DNA of 64,000 bases from Amyloporia xantha. Its lineage: Eukaryota > Basidiomycota > Agaricomycetes > Polyporales > Adustoporiaceae. This document shows positions 23,340-35,027 of the stretch, piece after piece. Where the stretch lies: positions 248,001 through 312,000 of the forward strand of contig JAYKKR010000022.1 of NCBI GenBank assembly GCA_036971615.1. The letters are read 5' to 3'. The translations under genes were made by a program, and so were the position numbers. The stretch's first letter is position 1, and each line of letters starts with the position of its first letter. A model generated the notes under the pieces. The model was not told where the DNA came from, did no database searches, and saw nothing but the letters and a program-made list of their open reading frames with translations.

Positions 23340-26300
23340 GCGAGAGCCCTCCTGCTACCACATGCTTCGCAAAACCACTCCAATGGGCCGAGGCCCTGGA
23401 GGCATCAGCGATTCTAAGTCGATGCCGGCCCCTACAACATATTACCCTGAAATGACGAGAAAAATTAGAAATCAGGGAGGCCATTCAAAATTCCAGGGTA
23501 CACACCGAGAAGAATAGTATTGCACAGACGCCGGCGCCGCCGGTGCCTTGACCAATGATCGACGGGAGGACCAGTCGGCCGCGGTGCCGAAATGCTGAGG
23601 TAAGCCGCACGAGAACCGAAAATGGAACTCAGTCCTTCAGACCATACGCTCGGGTTGTGGTCAAAGCAAGCAACTTCGGGAAGAGGATTTCATTGATATG
23701 CTCAAGAGACTCACCGTGATTCTTTCCATCATATGGATCCTAGGATACCTCGAGAGAGATATCTGTAGCGGGTCAAAATCACACTGTCGCAAACCACACT
23801 GTCGCAAATAGTCTAAGTTGTCTGGACAGTCCAAATACGATTCAAACACCGTGGTCTCCGTGACAGCTGGCCGCATCTACATTATAATGGTGAACCAGCA
23901 GTTCTGTGTACTAAAATGGCCAGACCTTTTCTGGTACACTCGGCGAACTTTGATGAGAATAGGACCTGCGGAGCGATTCAGATGCGGGACAGTGGCTGGT
24001 GCCCCGAACCTGAATAATGTTCAAACGACCGAGAACTGAGAAGGGCCCTTGATGTCACTCGATGTGTCAGAGGAGCACAAAGTTTTGGGTGTCAGGAACG
24101 TTCTCATTGCCCAAGCGCTCGCCGGGTACCAAGATGTGCGATGTGTCACGTGCCAGGCGTCCCGGTAGCCCAGACTCGATCGCCGCCGAGTCGGTGCGAT
24201 CCCTGATTCAGTTCGCAGCGAGAGCACAAGCGACTTCATGGTAAGTCGCAGAGAGGATGAGTAACTTCATTATTCAGGTTCGATGTAACGCACCTTGAGG
24301 CCGCTTTAAGCGCACTGCAGGATATGTAAATAGTTGTGGACGGAAAATATGAAATGAAAATGACCTTTGCCCAAAGGACCCTACAGAGTGACCACTAAGA
24401 AATTTGGAAAGGATGCATGCGCTGATATCATCAGTTACAAGATGCTTATGTCGTTTTTCAGGCCTCGGAATTCGGGACCACAACATTGGGTTAGAAGACA
24501 CAGCTGGGCTCAGGGAGAGGCCTGATAGCTCTGTTGTCCGAAGCATTTGGTATGAGCGGTGTAAAAAGATATATCTGTAATGATAAGTCCTGTCCATGGA
24601 AGCGAATCGCTTAAAAACGAAATATTTCACGTACGACCTCCTTGATCTTGCATGATGTGAAGGACACGGACAAGACTGATCCTGCGAAGATTTTTCGAAT
24701 CAGGTATGAATACAGATAGTAACCGACATCATAACCGGAGTCGAATCCGAGACCTCCTTGCTTGGGCTGATGAACACATGTACATGGCCACAAGCATAGC
24801 ATAGACAGAACCGCTCATTCGCGTAATTATGCCGTGCACGTATTGAAATATGTTTACCAATATCAGCGCTCGGAACGTTGTAGTCTTCGTGTTTCCTGTT
24901 ATAATTGCATTGTGTCGAGGACAACCAATGACAGGTACGGTACACGCATCGGATCCAACTTTGCACTGGAAAAAGAACAGACACGGTGAGTGCTCCCGAA
25001 AATATGATGGGTACTAGGAGAGCTTACGGTGATGGTCAAAATACGTCGGATCGAACAGTGATACCGCCCTCTGTGAACAAGGCGCGTAGCCATCTTATAG
25101 GAAACGCGCGATCATATTATTGCTTACAACAACTTATAGGGCTGTGAAGGCCGGGTGCGCTCGTCCCTGCTTGCACGAACACTGGCGGTAGCGTACGCTT
25201 ACATAGAGGTATGGAGTTGACTGAGCAACATCAGTGGACCAGGGACAATAATCACAATTTCAACAAATCGAGTGTGATAGGGGACACAGCAGCGATAAAG
25301 GATGCACTTGAGTTCAAACAGAACCAACCCCGAGAGATGAGACAAAGAATTTGCCCCAAGCTCAGGGATTTGACCACCTGACGACGGCATAGAATGCGCA
25401 ACAAGAACTGAGAGCTGTGTCAAATCACGAAATAATACAGTCATAGCTTCAAAACCGGATTTACAGCGGCTGGGTAACCACGTCTTACAGATAGAGGAAA
25501 CCGAGGAAAGAATGCGATCAAATCTGCCGGAACGTACCCGCATCGCATTTTTCATCGTGTAAGTGATATTCCAAAGGCCTTGAGGTTCGAGGATGACCAA
25601 TTGGCAACAATAATCAAAGTGAGGTATCGCTACTGTTGTATACCTTGGCGCCGAGACCTTCGCGGGATGGGCCAACATCACCAAACTGCGAGCAGCGTTA
25701 TAACGCGTTACACCAGTTGGCAACTAATCTGTACGTTACTCAAAATGTAAAGCCATATAATTCAAAAATAAATGATTTACGAGATATACTTGTGCAAACA
25801 TATCGTCAGAAATTTGAAAACACTCACGTATAATCTACCGGTCGTAAGCTATTATAATCTGTTAGAATAAAATATAGCACCATTGCCAACTAAACTATTT
25901 TGTATGCACACTAGATGTCTGGTCGAACTTATGGGTGAAATTTATAAAGACAAAAATCTAAATTTTGACCGGATCCTCGTTGTCGGAAGATAAGCGCCAA
26001 TATTCACACTACTAAATTCCAAATAACCCTTTATTTGGATATCTTGACATGCGTAGGCTGCAGCCTTACGTAAGGATAGGAGGTACAACCGGGCCGAACC
26101 TCGGGTCTTCAACCTTGTTTTCACGGCTTTTCGCTCCCCTCTCCTATTCGTTCCTGCTCTAATGGGAGGTGGCATGAGGTGGCATGCCGTTGTAGCCGTA
26201 CTTGCATGCCGCCTCCTGGCTCCTGCCGCTATGGCGTCGAATATGCCCGAGCAGCCACACTTGACGGTACTTCCTGATAATTGGGGGTGGCGGGGTGGCA

Positions 26301-26958
26301 CGCGGCCTTGTATACCAGTGTGCCATCGGGGATTTTCAGTTGTCAGTGCTTTTGCATCTTGCGATTTTCACGTTTTTGATCTGATTATGGGACGGTAAAG
26401 CACCTTACGTCGAAGGTGGGCTGTGGTCTAGATGAAGGACAGGTTTTGGCATGTTAGCACTGAACTTGCTGTTTTCGGATGGTCTGTCGAGCTTGATGCG
26501 TGTAGTATTGAACATGTACAGCTCAATATGTATTTTGTAGGACAGCTGAAACATAGAAGTCTGAATTGTATCGTCAAGCATTATTGTGCTGCAATCGCCG
26601 GGTCAGTCGCATTTACGGCGCTACATATTATGAGTGGTTATTTGGAACCGGCGGGCGGAGCTGCCAATATCTACAAGTTGAAAATTCAATGACTCTCGAT
26701 TCATGGTCTCGTTTTGCTGAGACCGTGCCAGAATGCAAAGCCTGGTCTATTGTGAAATTAAGCCGTGCCCAGCTGCAATCTAGGCGATTTTGTGCTTATG
26801 CTGGACCGGACAGAGTCTTGACTATCACATAAATACGGAGGCCATCTCGAGGGTACCCACGCGTGGCCGCCTGAGCTCGCGCCCTGAGTCCTACTACTAG
26901 CAGTAGGAGTTCCTCCGACTCGAAGACCGGTAAGTGTCCGAGCCCGTTCTCGTCCCTA
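23340..26958. other. Gene-free stretch
   Basis: No exon chain, RNA gene or complete mobile element could be supported. Parts are AT-rich, for example 25,720-25,960. AGTTGGCAA near 25,712 faces its inverted copy near 25,884 across an AT-rich spacer, which may be a MITE remnant, but no target duplication was found. The stretch ends at the copia target duplication. Confidence 0.5.
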
Positions 26959-26963
26959 ACAAT
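26959..26963. repeat. Target-site duplication (left), copia element
   Basis: acaat directly before the left LTR; the same five bases follow the right LTR at 41257-41261. Confidence 0.9.
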
Positions 26964-27267
26964 TGTTGAACGATCAGTTTCCAACTATAGTAGTCGCACT
27001 TCCATACTTGGTAGTCAGTACTTACTCATTTCTATGATGTTCTATGACATTCCATAGTATGTTCTTGTCTTACTTCATAGGCTCCACTTTCTTACTAAGA
27101 AAGCTCCACTATGATTTCATTATGACTTCATATCTTACTAAGATATTCTATAGGTTTCTAGATACGATTACTAAGGAGCCTTTCATGCATGTATATAAGC
27201 CGGGCCTTACAGCCCACTAGAATACAAGACGGATTAGCCTCCTCTCCTCTATAGTCTGCGCTCAACA
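26964..27267 (+). repeat. Copia 5' LTR
   Basis: 304 bp with TG...CA ends. TATATAAG at 27192-27199 is the likely core promoter. The sequence matches the 3' LTR throughout by eye. Confidence 0.95.
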
Positions 27268-27284
27268 GGTTATGAGCCCCGCGC
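27268..27284 (+). other. Copia primer-binding site (half-tRNA-iMet type)
   Basis: GGTTATGAGCCCCGCGC follows the 5' LTR directly. It is complementary to the anticodon arm of initiator tRNA-Met (GGGCUCAUAACC), not to a tRNA 3' CCA end. Drosophila copia and yeast Ty5 prime the same way, from a tRNA cleaved in its anticodon loop. Confidence 0.8.
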
Positions 27285-30200
27285 TCTAATCTGTCTGACT
27301 ACTGTGCAGTCATCTGTCTTCACTCTTCTATTTGCGCTTTCACTTTCTCTTTGCGCATTTACCCCTTCTATTGCCTTCTTCTTATAAGGCCCCTTAGTAG
27401 ACTACGTAAGTACACAGTCCTCAGTTTTGTGACGAACTCTTGGGAGTCTGCACTTCAGTGGGCGGCTCTTAGAGGTCCAAATCCTCTCCTGGGAATAAGG
27501 CACCTTACGCGAAATAGTCAAAGGCGTAACAGGGCCCTCAGGCAACTGCGAAACAAAACTCTGCGGCTCCATAGGTAGCTGTAGATAGAAGTACTATACA
27601 GTAGCTAGCTAGGCCTTGGGCAATACCCTCTGCGGCATAGTCTCGTCTCGATCGCTCACTTCCCTCGACTCTACCCTGCGTCTTGGCTATTTCGGCTAGC
27701 TGGGACAAAGGTTCACTTCAATAAGTGTCCATCTTTGAGCTAGAGACGTTGACTTCTTCATCAAAAGCAGCTGATCCAGTGGCAGATCAATCTCAGTCAG
27801 GCGACTCAGAGGGATCTTCACCAGAGCCAGTACAGCTTATATCTGTCTACCCAACAGATTATAGCTGGAAATTCCCTTACACAGGCGATTATATTGGTGG
27901 TCTTACAGACGACGATCTTGGTTATTTTCCATACAATATTGAAAGTAACTCTCTTCGTCACACTGACAGTGAAGAGTACTTTCCAAACCTCTCCAATACA
28001 TTTTGGGCTATACTTCTTCGATCCGATCCTTTTGATCAAGAAGTTAAAGAGGTTAAACCAGATCGATCGCCTCCATCAATTCCTCAATCAATTCCATCAA
28101 TTTCTCGATCACCTTCCATCGCCTATCTCCTTCAGTCTGACACTCGCCCTGACATTTTATTCTGATCGCCATGGATCCCTCCAAGATTCCTACCTCCACC
28201 ATTCCCATTTTTGATGGCACAAACTATATTGCCTGGTCTAACGCCATGAGAGGTGTTTTTAGATGGTCTGGTTCCTGGAACATTGTTGAAGGGAATTCAG
28301 GCACACCTCTTCCTCGTCCTACTGTTGCAGCTGCTGGAGAAGACCTCGTTACCATCCAGGCTGCTTGGGATGAGAAGAATGACAAGGCACTTGGTTTGAT
28401 GACCATCTATATTTCCTCCTCGCTACAATTCCTCATTGGCAATACTACCACTGCTGCTGCAGCGTGGAAAGCAATTAAAGATCAGTATGCCAAACCTGGT
28501 GCTGTTGGTGCATTCGTCTACTTCCAACAATTATTCAATACTCGCTTTGACGATGCCCAACCTCTTCGCCCTCAGATAACAGCACTTGAGGAAATTCGTA
28601 GTCGTACCGTTGATGCTGGGATTGCCATCTCAGATCAATTTGCTGCCCTCATTATTGTCAACGCCTTGCCCAATTCTTATCAGACCATTGCTTCGACTCT
28701 GCTGGCTACAGTCACAGACCTTTCTACACTTAAACCAGCAGATGTCATCCCCAAAATAATTGAGGAAGAAGCTAGACGTCAGGCCTCTAAAAATGCTAAT
28801 GTCTCTCGTGTCTCGTCGACTACTCGTCTCCCAAAGAAATGTAATATCTGCGGGAAGACTAATCATTCGACTGAGAACCATTGGCCTGATGGAAAGCCAC
28901 CTCAAAAGGGGAATAAGCAGGGCAAAGGCAAGGGCAAGCAAGGCGGTAATCAAGGAGGAAATAATAAAGGAAGTGGACAGAATCATGGTCAAAATAATGG
29001 TAATAATGGAGCTTCACAAGGACAGGGACAGAATTCTGGTGCAAAAGTCAACAATCTTCTTATAGAATCTGTACCAGATGTAACGGTAGCATCTTCTTCG
29101 TCCAAATCAATTGACCTTTCCCTGTACCATGTGGGAGATGAGATCGCAAGATGGATGGTTGACTCAGGTTGTACTTCACATGTCACAAACGTCTTTGAAG
29201 ATTTTGATCACTATCATGAATTTCCAGTACCTGGTCATGCGCACTTAGCCGGCGCAGATAAAACCATAGATATCAAAGGTGTTGGAATAGTTCTTCTGCG
29301 ACATCAGAATAGTGACGGAATCATTGTCAACCTGACTCTTAAATCTGTCCTTTATATTCCTGAAGCGTCTCATCGTTTCTTTGCTCCACGCACCATTATT
29401 GACCAAGGAGGCTGCTATAGTGCCCATGGGGACACTATGAATTTTTGGGCAGGCTCCAAACCGGGTGAGAACCTAATCCTCACTGCGCGATCAAGCCATG
29501 ATGGTTCAGGTTTCTATTGGCTTGAAACCAAAGTGTTTCATCCAAACACCCGGCCTCAGACTCTGCAATCTGTGGAAGCTGACTATGACTTGTGGCATCA
29601 ACGGTTTGGTCATGCGGGACGTAACACAATTCGTCAATTGCCTAATCATGTTAATGGCGCACCAAATAGTCTTTCTTCAGCACCAAAGTCTGATCCTTGT
29701 GCTGGTTGTGCGCTTGGCAAGTCCCACAGACAACCGTTCCCACTCTCTTCTACTCGCGCATCTAAACCATTAGAACTTATTCACTCAGATCTCGTCGAGA
29801 TGCCATCTTTGTCCATTGATGGTTTCAAATATTGTGTCACATTCCTCGACGACTTCTCCTCATTTGGTGTCATGTATTACCTTAAGCGGAAATCTGATGC
29901 TCTCACCTGCTTTAAAAGTTATCGAGCATGGGGGGAAACTCAGCTTTCTACGCGACTTAAGCGTTTCCGCTCTGACAGAGGAGGAGAATTTATGGGTGAA
30001 GAGTTCACACAATATTTACATGAAAATGGTATTGAGCGCGAGGCATCTATGCCACAAAGTCCACAACAGAATGGACGTGCAGAACGTTGGCAGCAAACTA
30101 TTGTAGAAAAAGCAGAAGCTATGCGTCATCATGCTGGTTTATCCACAGGCTTCTGGAAACTTGCTGTTGAAACTGCTGTTCATATTTACAATCGTCAGCC

Positions 30201-30593
30201 ATTCCGCAGAGCACACTGGCGTACTCCCATTGAATTATGGAATGGTACTGTTCCAGATGTGTCGTACTTTAGAGTCTTTGGATGCCTAGCCTATGTACAT
30301 GTTCAGAAGGAGCGACGCCAGGATAAGCTCACGGCTCGAGCTAAACCTATGGTGTTCGTCGGCTATGAACCTGGATCGAAGGGGTATCGATTCTGGGATA
30401 AAGATAGCCGCTCCATTGTTTTATCGCGTGATGCGGTATTCAATGAGAGATCCTTTCCGAACAAAAGTGAGAATCCTATTCCCGCTGCCCAACAACCGCA
30501 TGAGCCGCCCGTTCCTGTAGCTCCAGCACCACAGCCGGCCCTGCCGCTTGGTGATGATGATGCTAATAGGCCTGAACCGGATGCTGACTTGCC

Positions 30594-30598
30594 TCCAC
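30594..30598. repeat. Target-site duplication (left), gypsy element
   Basis: tccac before the left LTR; the same five bases follow the right LTR at 37460-37464. Confidence 0.9.
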
Positions 30599-31167
30599 TG
30601 TCGCGACTTAGAGTCAAGCGACAGGGGAAGAACAAACCTAAAAGGCCGAGGGCGTTCGACTGGGTCTTATCGAAGCGATGACGAGCTATGCTCAAGTCTA
30701 AGGCTAGGGACAAGTTAAATAAACGTAAGTAAAGGTAAGTAGGTACAGGCAAGCTTGGCTTACCTAGGGACAAGAGGTCGAAACTGAAGTCCCCAGGCAG
30801 AGGCGTGCTACTTATATACTACAAGAGTTCAGGGCAGGCTATCTACATGGTCCGTGCGCAGGTGGTCTGTGCGCAGCCTGAGTAAGCAGGCTATGAGTCA
30901 TAAGTGATGTCGTGAGCGGAGCCCGGCGGGGCCCGAGGTCGGCCGGCACCGTGCTTAAGTAAACGTCCGTAAAGGGAAGGCGGGACGGAGTCCGTGGGAA
31001 GGGAACATGTGACCTGTAATGGTCGACACGTCTAAGTCCATGAACAGGGAGCTTGCTGTGTGTACAGTAGAATGGCCGTTCGAATAAGAGGGGAAAATAA
31101 CGATGAGTAAAAGGAGAAAATCGTCCGTATATAGAAAGGAAGAAACACTCGATGTCAACTCGTGACA
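30599..31167 (-). repeat. Gypsy LTR (3' LTR in element orientation)
   Basis: 569 bp. The pol stop codon lies just inside it. A polypurine stretch (about 31168-31180, GGGAGGGGGGTAC on the minus strand) abuts it, as expected for plus-strand priming. Confidence 0.93.
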
Positions 31168-34100
31168 GTACCCCCCTCCCAACGCCGCATGACCTCATGC
31201 GCGCTTCCTTTCCCCATCTCCCAACCAGAACGGCAACGTGCTTCGGTCATTGCTTCAGGAAGTGGACGAAACTGCAAGCCAGCAAAGATAGCGGCATTGA
31301 GTCGACGAGGCGCACTAGGGTGTCGACGATGGAAGATCTCGATGAGTTCTTTCGCGTTTGCAACATTACGCGCTGGTTCCCAAGACGTATGGGACTCATC
31401 GTAGCCTTTCCATTTGACGAGGTACTGAAGCTGGCGGCGGAATATTCGTGAATCTTTGATTCGCTCCACTTCGTACTCGTCTTCGCCTTCGACCTCAATA
31501 GGTGGCGGTTCGTCCGGTTCCCGACCCGGGATTTCACTACGCGTATACTTGCTGAGCAGGGAGACGTGGAAGACTGGATGAACTGGCACCGATTTGGGTA
31601 ACTTCAATTCATAGTCTAAGTCACCGATCTTCCGTGTGACAGGGAAGGGACCAAGGCGTTTGGGACTCAGCTTTCTGCTCGGCTGTTTCAGCTTCAGATT
31701 ACGAGCATCCAGCCATACCTTGTCACCAGGTTCGAACACCGGTGCCTCCTGTACGTGCTTATCATAGTACGTCTTCATGCGCTCAGCAGACAGCTCAAGC
31801 GCAGCGCGCGTGTCATCCCGTATTTCCTGCAACAACTTCAACCTATCTTCCGCAGCGGGTACCTTCGACATGGGGTTCAAGCGGATTTGGAGATCGGGGT
31901 TATAGGCCTGGTTCAAAAAGAAAGGGGAATAACCAGTTGCAGAGTGAACTCGATTGTTCAGTGCAAACTCCGCAAAAGGCAAATGCTTCGCCCAATCGTC
32001 CTGTCTGTGGCTGACATAAGCCCGAAGATACTGCTCGATCTCCTGATTCCACCGCTCTGTCTGCCCGTCTGTCTGCGGGTGAAAGGCAGTCGACATGGCT
32101 GGTTCGATATTCATCCCTTTGTAGATCGCATGCAGGTACTTCGACGCGAATTGGGGACCTCGGTCTGATATGACTTTGGCCGGGGCCCCATGATGTGAAA
32201 AGACATCGCGTATGTAAAGTTCCGCAGCACCTTCGGCGGTCAGAGTCTCATGACATGCCGAGAAGTGCACCATTTTGGTGAAGCGATCTGCCGTGACCAG
32301 GATTGAATCGAACCCATCGGACTTCGGAAGACCCACGATCATATCGGTGGTGATAACCTGCCAAGGGCGTTCTGGAATCTCATTTGGCTTGAGCGGCCCT
32401 TGTGGTTTAGCGGGGAATGTCTTGGTACGGTTGCATGTGTCGCAGGTGCTTACGTACTCGTTGACGAACTTGGACATTCCCGGCCACCAATAGTTTCGCG
32501 ATACTAACTCGAGGGTCTTGGCCCGACCAGGGTGACCAGCTGCAGGCGCATCATGGTGGATTTTGACGATATCACGCCGAAGCTCTGCATTTTTTGGGAC
32601 ATAGACGCATCCTCGAAATAGCAGAAGTCCTTGCTCGGCATTCCACTCGGTGAAGTCACGCTGCAGGCGGGGCGGGCCGAGATTTTGAATCTTTTCCAAG
32701 GCATCCGCTACCTCTCGGTCCTTGTCCGAACAATCTCGAATACGCTTCAGAAGCGATCGATCTGCCACCACTGCTGCATGCCCACGCTGCGTGGAGGAAA
32801 TGCGGAACTGTTCCGGTTTCAGGACAATCTGATCCACGTTGTCATCGTCATCTCCAACCTGGAGGTCCGGGCGACGAGACAAGGCGTCAGCCTTTCCGTT
32901 CGACTTGCCCGACTTGTGAGTGATAATGAAATCGAAGCGGGACAGATACAGCGCCCATCTCGCTTGCCGTCGCGTGAGATGCTGAGCTGTGCGCCAATAT
33001 TCGAGGTTCTTATGATCCGAAAGGATCTCGAACGTGTTAGGACAACCCTCGAGATAGTGACGCCAGTCCTCCAGCGCTTCGATTATCGCTAACATCTCCT
33101 TGTCGTAGATCTCGTAATTACGCTGGGCAGAATCCATACCCCGAGATCGGTAAGCCACCGGATGCCACTTGCCATCCTCCTGCTTTTGCGAAAGTACGCC
33201 ACCGGTTGCGTACCCAGAGGCATCCACCTCTAGCCGCGTTTCCCGGTCTGGGTCATACAGTGCTAAGACAGGTGTGGTGCTAAAGCAGCGTTTCAGCTCC
33301 TCGAACGCAGACTGCTCTTCCTCACCCCACTGCCAGGGTACGTTCCCAGTTAGACGATCAAGGGGTTGCGTGATCTTTGCAAAATCCTTGATGAAGCGAC
33401 GATAGAAGTTGGCAAACCCTCGGAACTTTTGGATATCTTTAACATTCCGAGGGGTGGGCCACTCCATGACTCCGCGGATTTTTGCAGGATCCATCGCCAC
33501 TTCACCATTCCCTACGATCATGCCTAAATAGTCTGTTTTAGGAACATCCCACTCGCATTTCTCCGGTTTCAGGAAGAGATCATTTTCCTGAAGGCGGCGT
33601 AACACCTCACGGGTGACTTTCTCATGCTCCAGCTTATCTGTGGAAAAGATGAGAATGTCATCGAGATAGACCGTGAGTTTTCCTTCTGCAATGAGATCTC
33701 CGAAGATGTCATTCATCATTGCTTGGAAGGTCGCCGGAGAATTGGTGAGACCGAAGAACATAACCGATGGTTCGTACAACCCTCGATTAGTTACAAATGC
33801 AGCCTTCCATTCGTCCCCGAGTTTGATCCGTACGTTATTATACCCCCATCGGATGTCGAACTTTGTAAAGATCGAGGCGCCTTTGAGTTTGTCGACAAGT
33901 TCGGAGATCAATGGCAGCGGGTAGCGATTTTTGATCGTGATCTCGTTAAGCCGTCGGTAGTCCTGTACGGGTCGCAGCGATCCATCCTTCTTTTTGATGA
34001 AGAAGAAGGGGGAGGATATAGGCGACTTCGATTCCCGTATATAACCTTTGGCTAACTGCTCCTTGAGGAACTTGTCTAACTCGCCTTGTTCGTTGTGCGA

Positions 34101-35027
34101 CAGCGGGTATACCCTTGAATGGAACGTTTTGGCGTCAGGAATTAGCTCTATAGCATGATCATAAGGTTTATGTTCCGGAAGCCGTTCTGAGGCTTCTTTG
34201 GAGAAAACCTTCAAGAACTCGTGAAACTTTTCCGGTACCATTTCCTCGACGCTTTTGACTTCTCGTTTCTTGTACTCCTCTTCAGCAAGGACTTGGGAGT
34301 AGGTATGTCCTGCTGCAACATACAGTTGTGGAGCATCAGGGAGGTTGACACCACGCTCCCAAGCTTCAAGAAGGTCGTCTTCGTCCCATTCGACCGTTGG
34401 ATCCAACTCTGGTTCCTCCTCAGGTGATACCTTACTACGTATCTTGCCCTTGGTTGACCATTTGGCTTTCCGCAAACGTTTCCGCGCCGTGGGCCTATCC
34501 CCCGTATCACGCGTAGACGCTGCTTGTTCCGTCTGGCCAGCCTTTCGGGCTTGACACGCTTCAGGACACCTATCTAATTTGAACGAGCCATTCTCCCAAT
34601 CAATATCAGGGTTATGCTCGCGAAGCCAATCGAGCCCGATTATAACGTCTTCAGGCCCGATGTCTGTTACCGTAAATACCATCTTCTCAATATGGTCTCC
34701 TATCCGCATCTGTAGCACGGCTACGTCCGTGATGCTTCCGTTCTTGTTGAGCGATCCATCGATGTTATATAGCGGAATGGGGCGCCCCAACTTCCGTGTT
34801 CGTACGTTGTTTTCTTGGATGAATCGCTTATGGATAAACTTCGTGGTGGCACCGCTGTCCACCATGGCCACTACTTCTTTCTGCCGTCTTTCGCCAATTA
34901 ACTGTATCGGAATGTGGAAATGTTGAGAACCGTGATCTATTTCATAAACATTTGCAGCTTGTAGTACAGAAAATCGATTCGTAACGGGTCCAGCGCGCGC
35001 GGCAGCAAGCGTGGACCGAATTAAAAA
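31155..35027 (-). CDS. Gypsy Pol polyprotein with chromodomain
   Basis: An open frame of about 1290 codons in the -1 frame relative to gag, running from the gag stop to 31155. The protease active site MVDSGATT is near 34860. Reverse transcriptase has FFGLTNSPATF and YLDD; RNase H starts LEVDASGYATGG. Integrase has an HHCC-type N-terminus ending CDTCNRT, then TTDMIVG, ISDRGPQF and QTDGQTERWNQ supplying the acidic triad. A chromodomain (YLVKWKGYDESHTSWEP) sits at the C-terminus, which in this group directs integration to marked chromatin. No frameshift or stop is visible. The first ATG in frame is at 34865, inside the protease, so Pol is probably made as a Gag-Pol fusion by -1 slippage. Confidence 0.93.
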   Translation of the reverse strand, partial: FLIRSTLAAARAGPVTNRFSVLQAANVYEIDHGSQHFHIPIQLIGERRQKEVVAMVDSGATTKFIHKRFIQENNVRTRKLGRPIPLYNIDGSLNKNGSITDVAVLQMRIGDHIEKMVFTVTDIGPEDVIIGLDWLREHNPDIDWENGSFKLDRCPEACQARKAGQTEQAASTRDTGDRPTARKRLRKAKWSTKGKIRSKVSPEEEPELDPTVEWDEDDLLEAWERGVNLPDAPQLYVAAGHTYSQVLAEEEYKKREVKSVEEMVPEKFHEFLKVFSKEASERLPEHKPYDHAIELIPDAKTFHSRVYPLSHNEQGELDKFLKEQLAKGYIRESKSPISSPFFFIKKKDGSLRPVQDYRRLNEITIKNRYPLPLISELVDKLKGASIFTKFDIRWGYNNVRIKLGDEWKAAFVTNRGLYEPSVMFFGLTNSPATFQAMMNDIFGDLIAEGKLTVYLDDILIFSTDKLEHEKVTREVLRRLQENDLFLKPEKCEWDVPKTDYLGMIVGNGEVAMDPAKIRGVMEWPTPRNVKDIQKFRGFANFYRRFIKDFAKITQPLDRLTGNVPWQWGEEEQSAFEELKRCFSTTPVLALYDPDRETRLEVDASGYATGGVLSQKQEDGKWHPVAYRSRGMDSAQRNYEIYDKEMLAIIEALEDWRHYLEGCPNTFEILSDHKNLEYWRTAQHLTRRQARWALYLSRFDFIITHKSGKSNGKADALSRRPDLQVGDDDDNVDQIVLKPEQFRISSTQRGHAAVVADRSLLKRIRDCSDKDREVADALEKIQNLGPPRLQRDFTEWNAEQGLLLFRGCVYVPKNAELRRDIVKIHHDAPAAGHPGRAKTLELVSRNYWWPGMSKFVNEYVSTCDTCNRTKTFPAKPQGPLKPNEIPERPWQVITTDMIVGLPKSDGFDSILVTADRFTKMVHFSACHETLTAEGAAELYIRDVFSHHGAPAKVISDRGPQFASKYLHAIYKGMNIEPAMSTAFHPQTDGQTERWNQEIEQYLRAYVSHRQDDWAKHLPFAEFALNNRVHSATGYSPFFLNQAYNPDLQIRLNPMSKVPAAEDRLKLLQEIRDDTRAALELSAERMKTYYDKHVQEAPVFEPGDKVWLDARNLKLKQPSRKLSPKRLGPFPVTRKIGDLDYELKLPKSVPVHPVFHVSLLSKYTRSEIPGREPDEPPPIEVEGEDEYEVERIKDSRIFRRQLQYLVKWKGYDESHTSWEPARNVANAKELIEIFHRRHPSAPRRLNAAIFAGLQFRPLPEAMTEARCRSGWEMGKGSAHEVMRRWEGGTVTS

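Noticed and set aside
25942..26301. 119-codon minus-strand frame with basic composition
   Set aside because: No ATG context or homology, and lies in the gene-free zone.
30599..31167. Treating the gypsy LTR at the left as a solo LTR
   Set aside because: The matching LTR at 36891-37459 and the shared tccac duplication show a full-length element.
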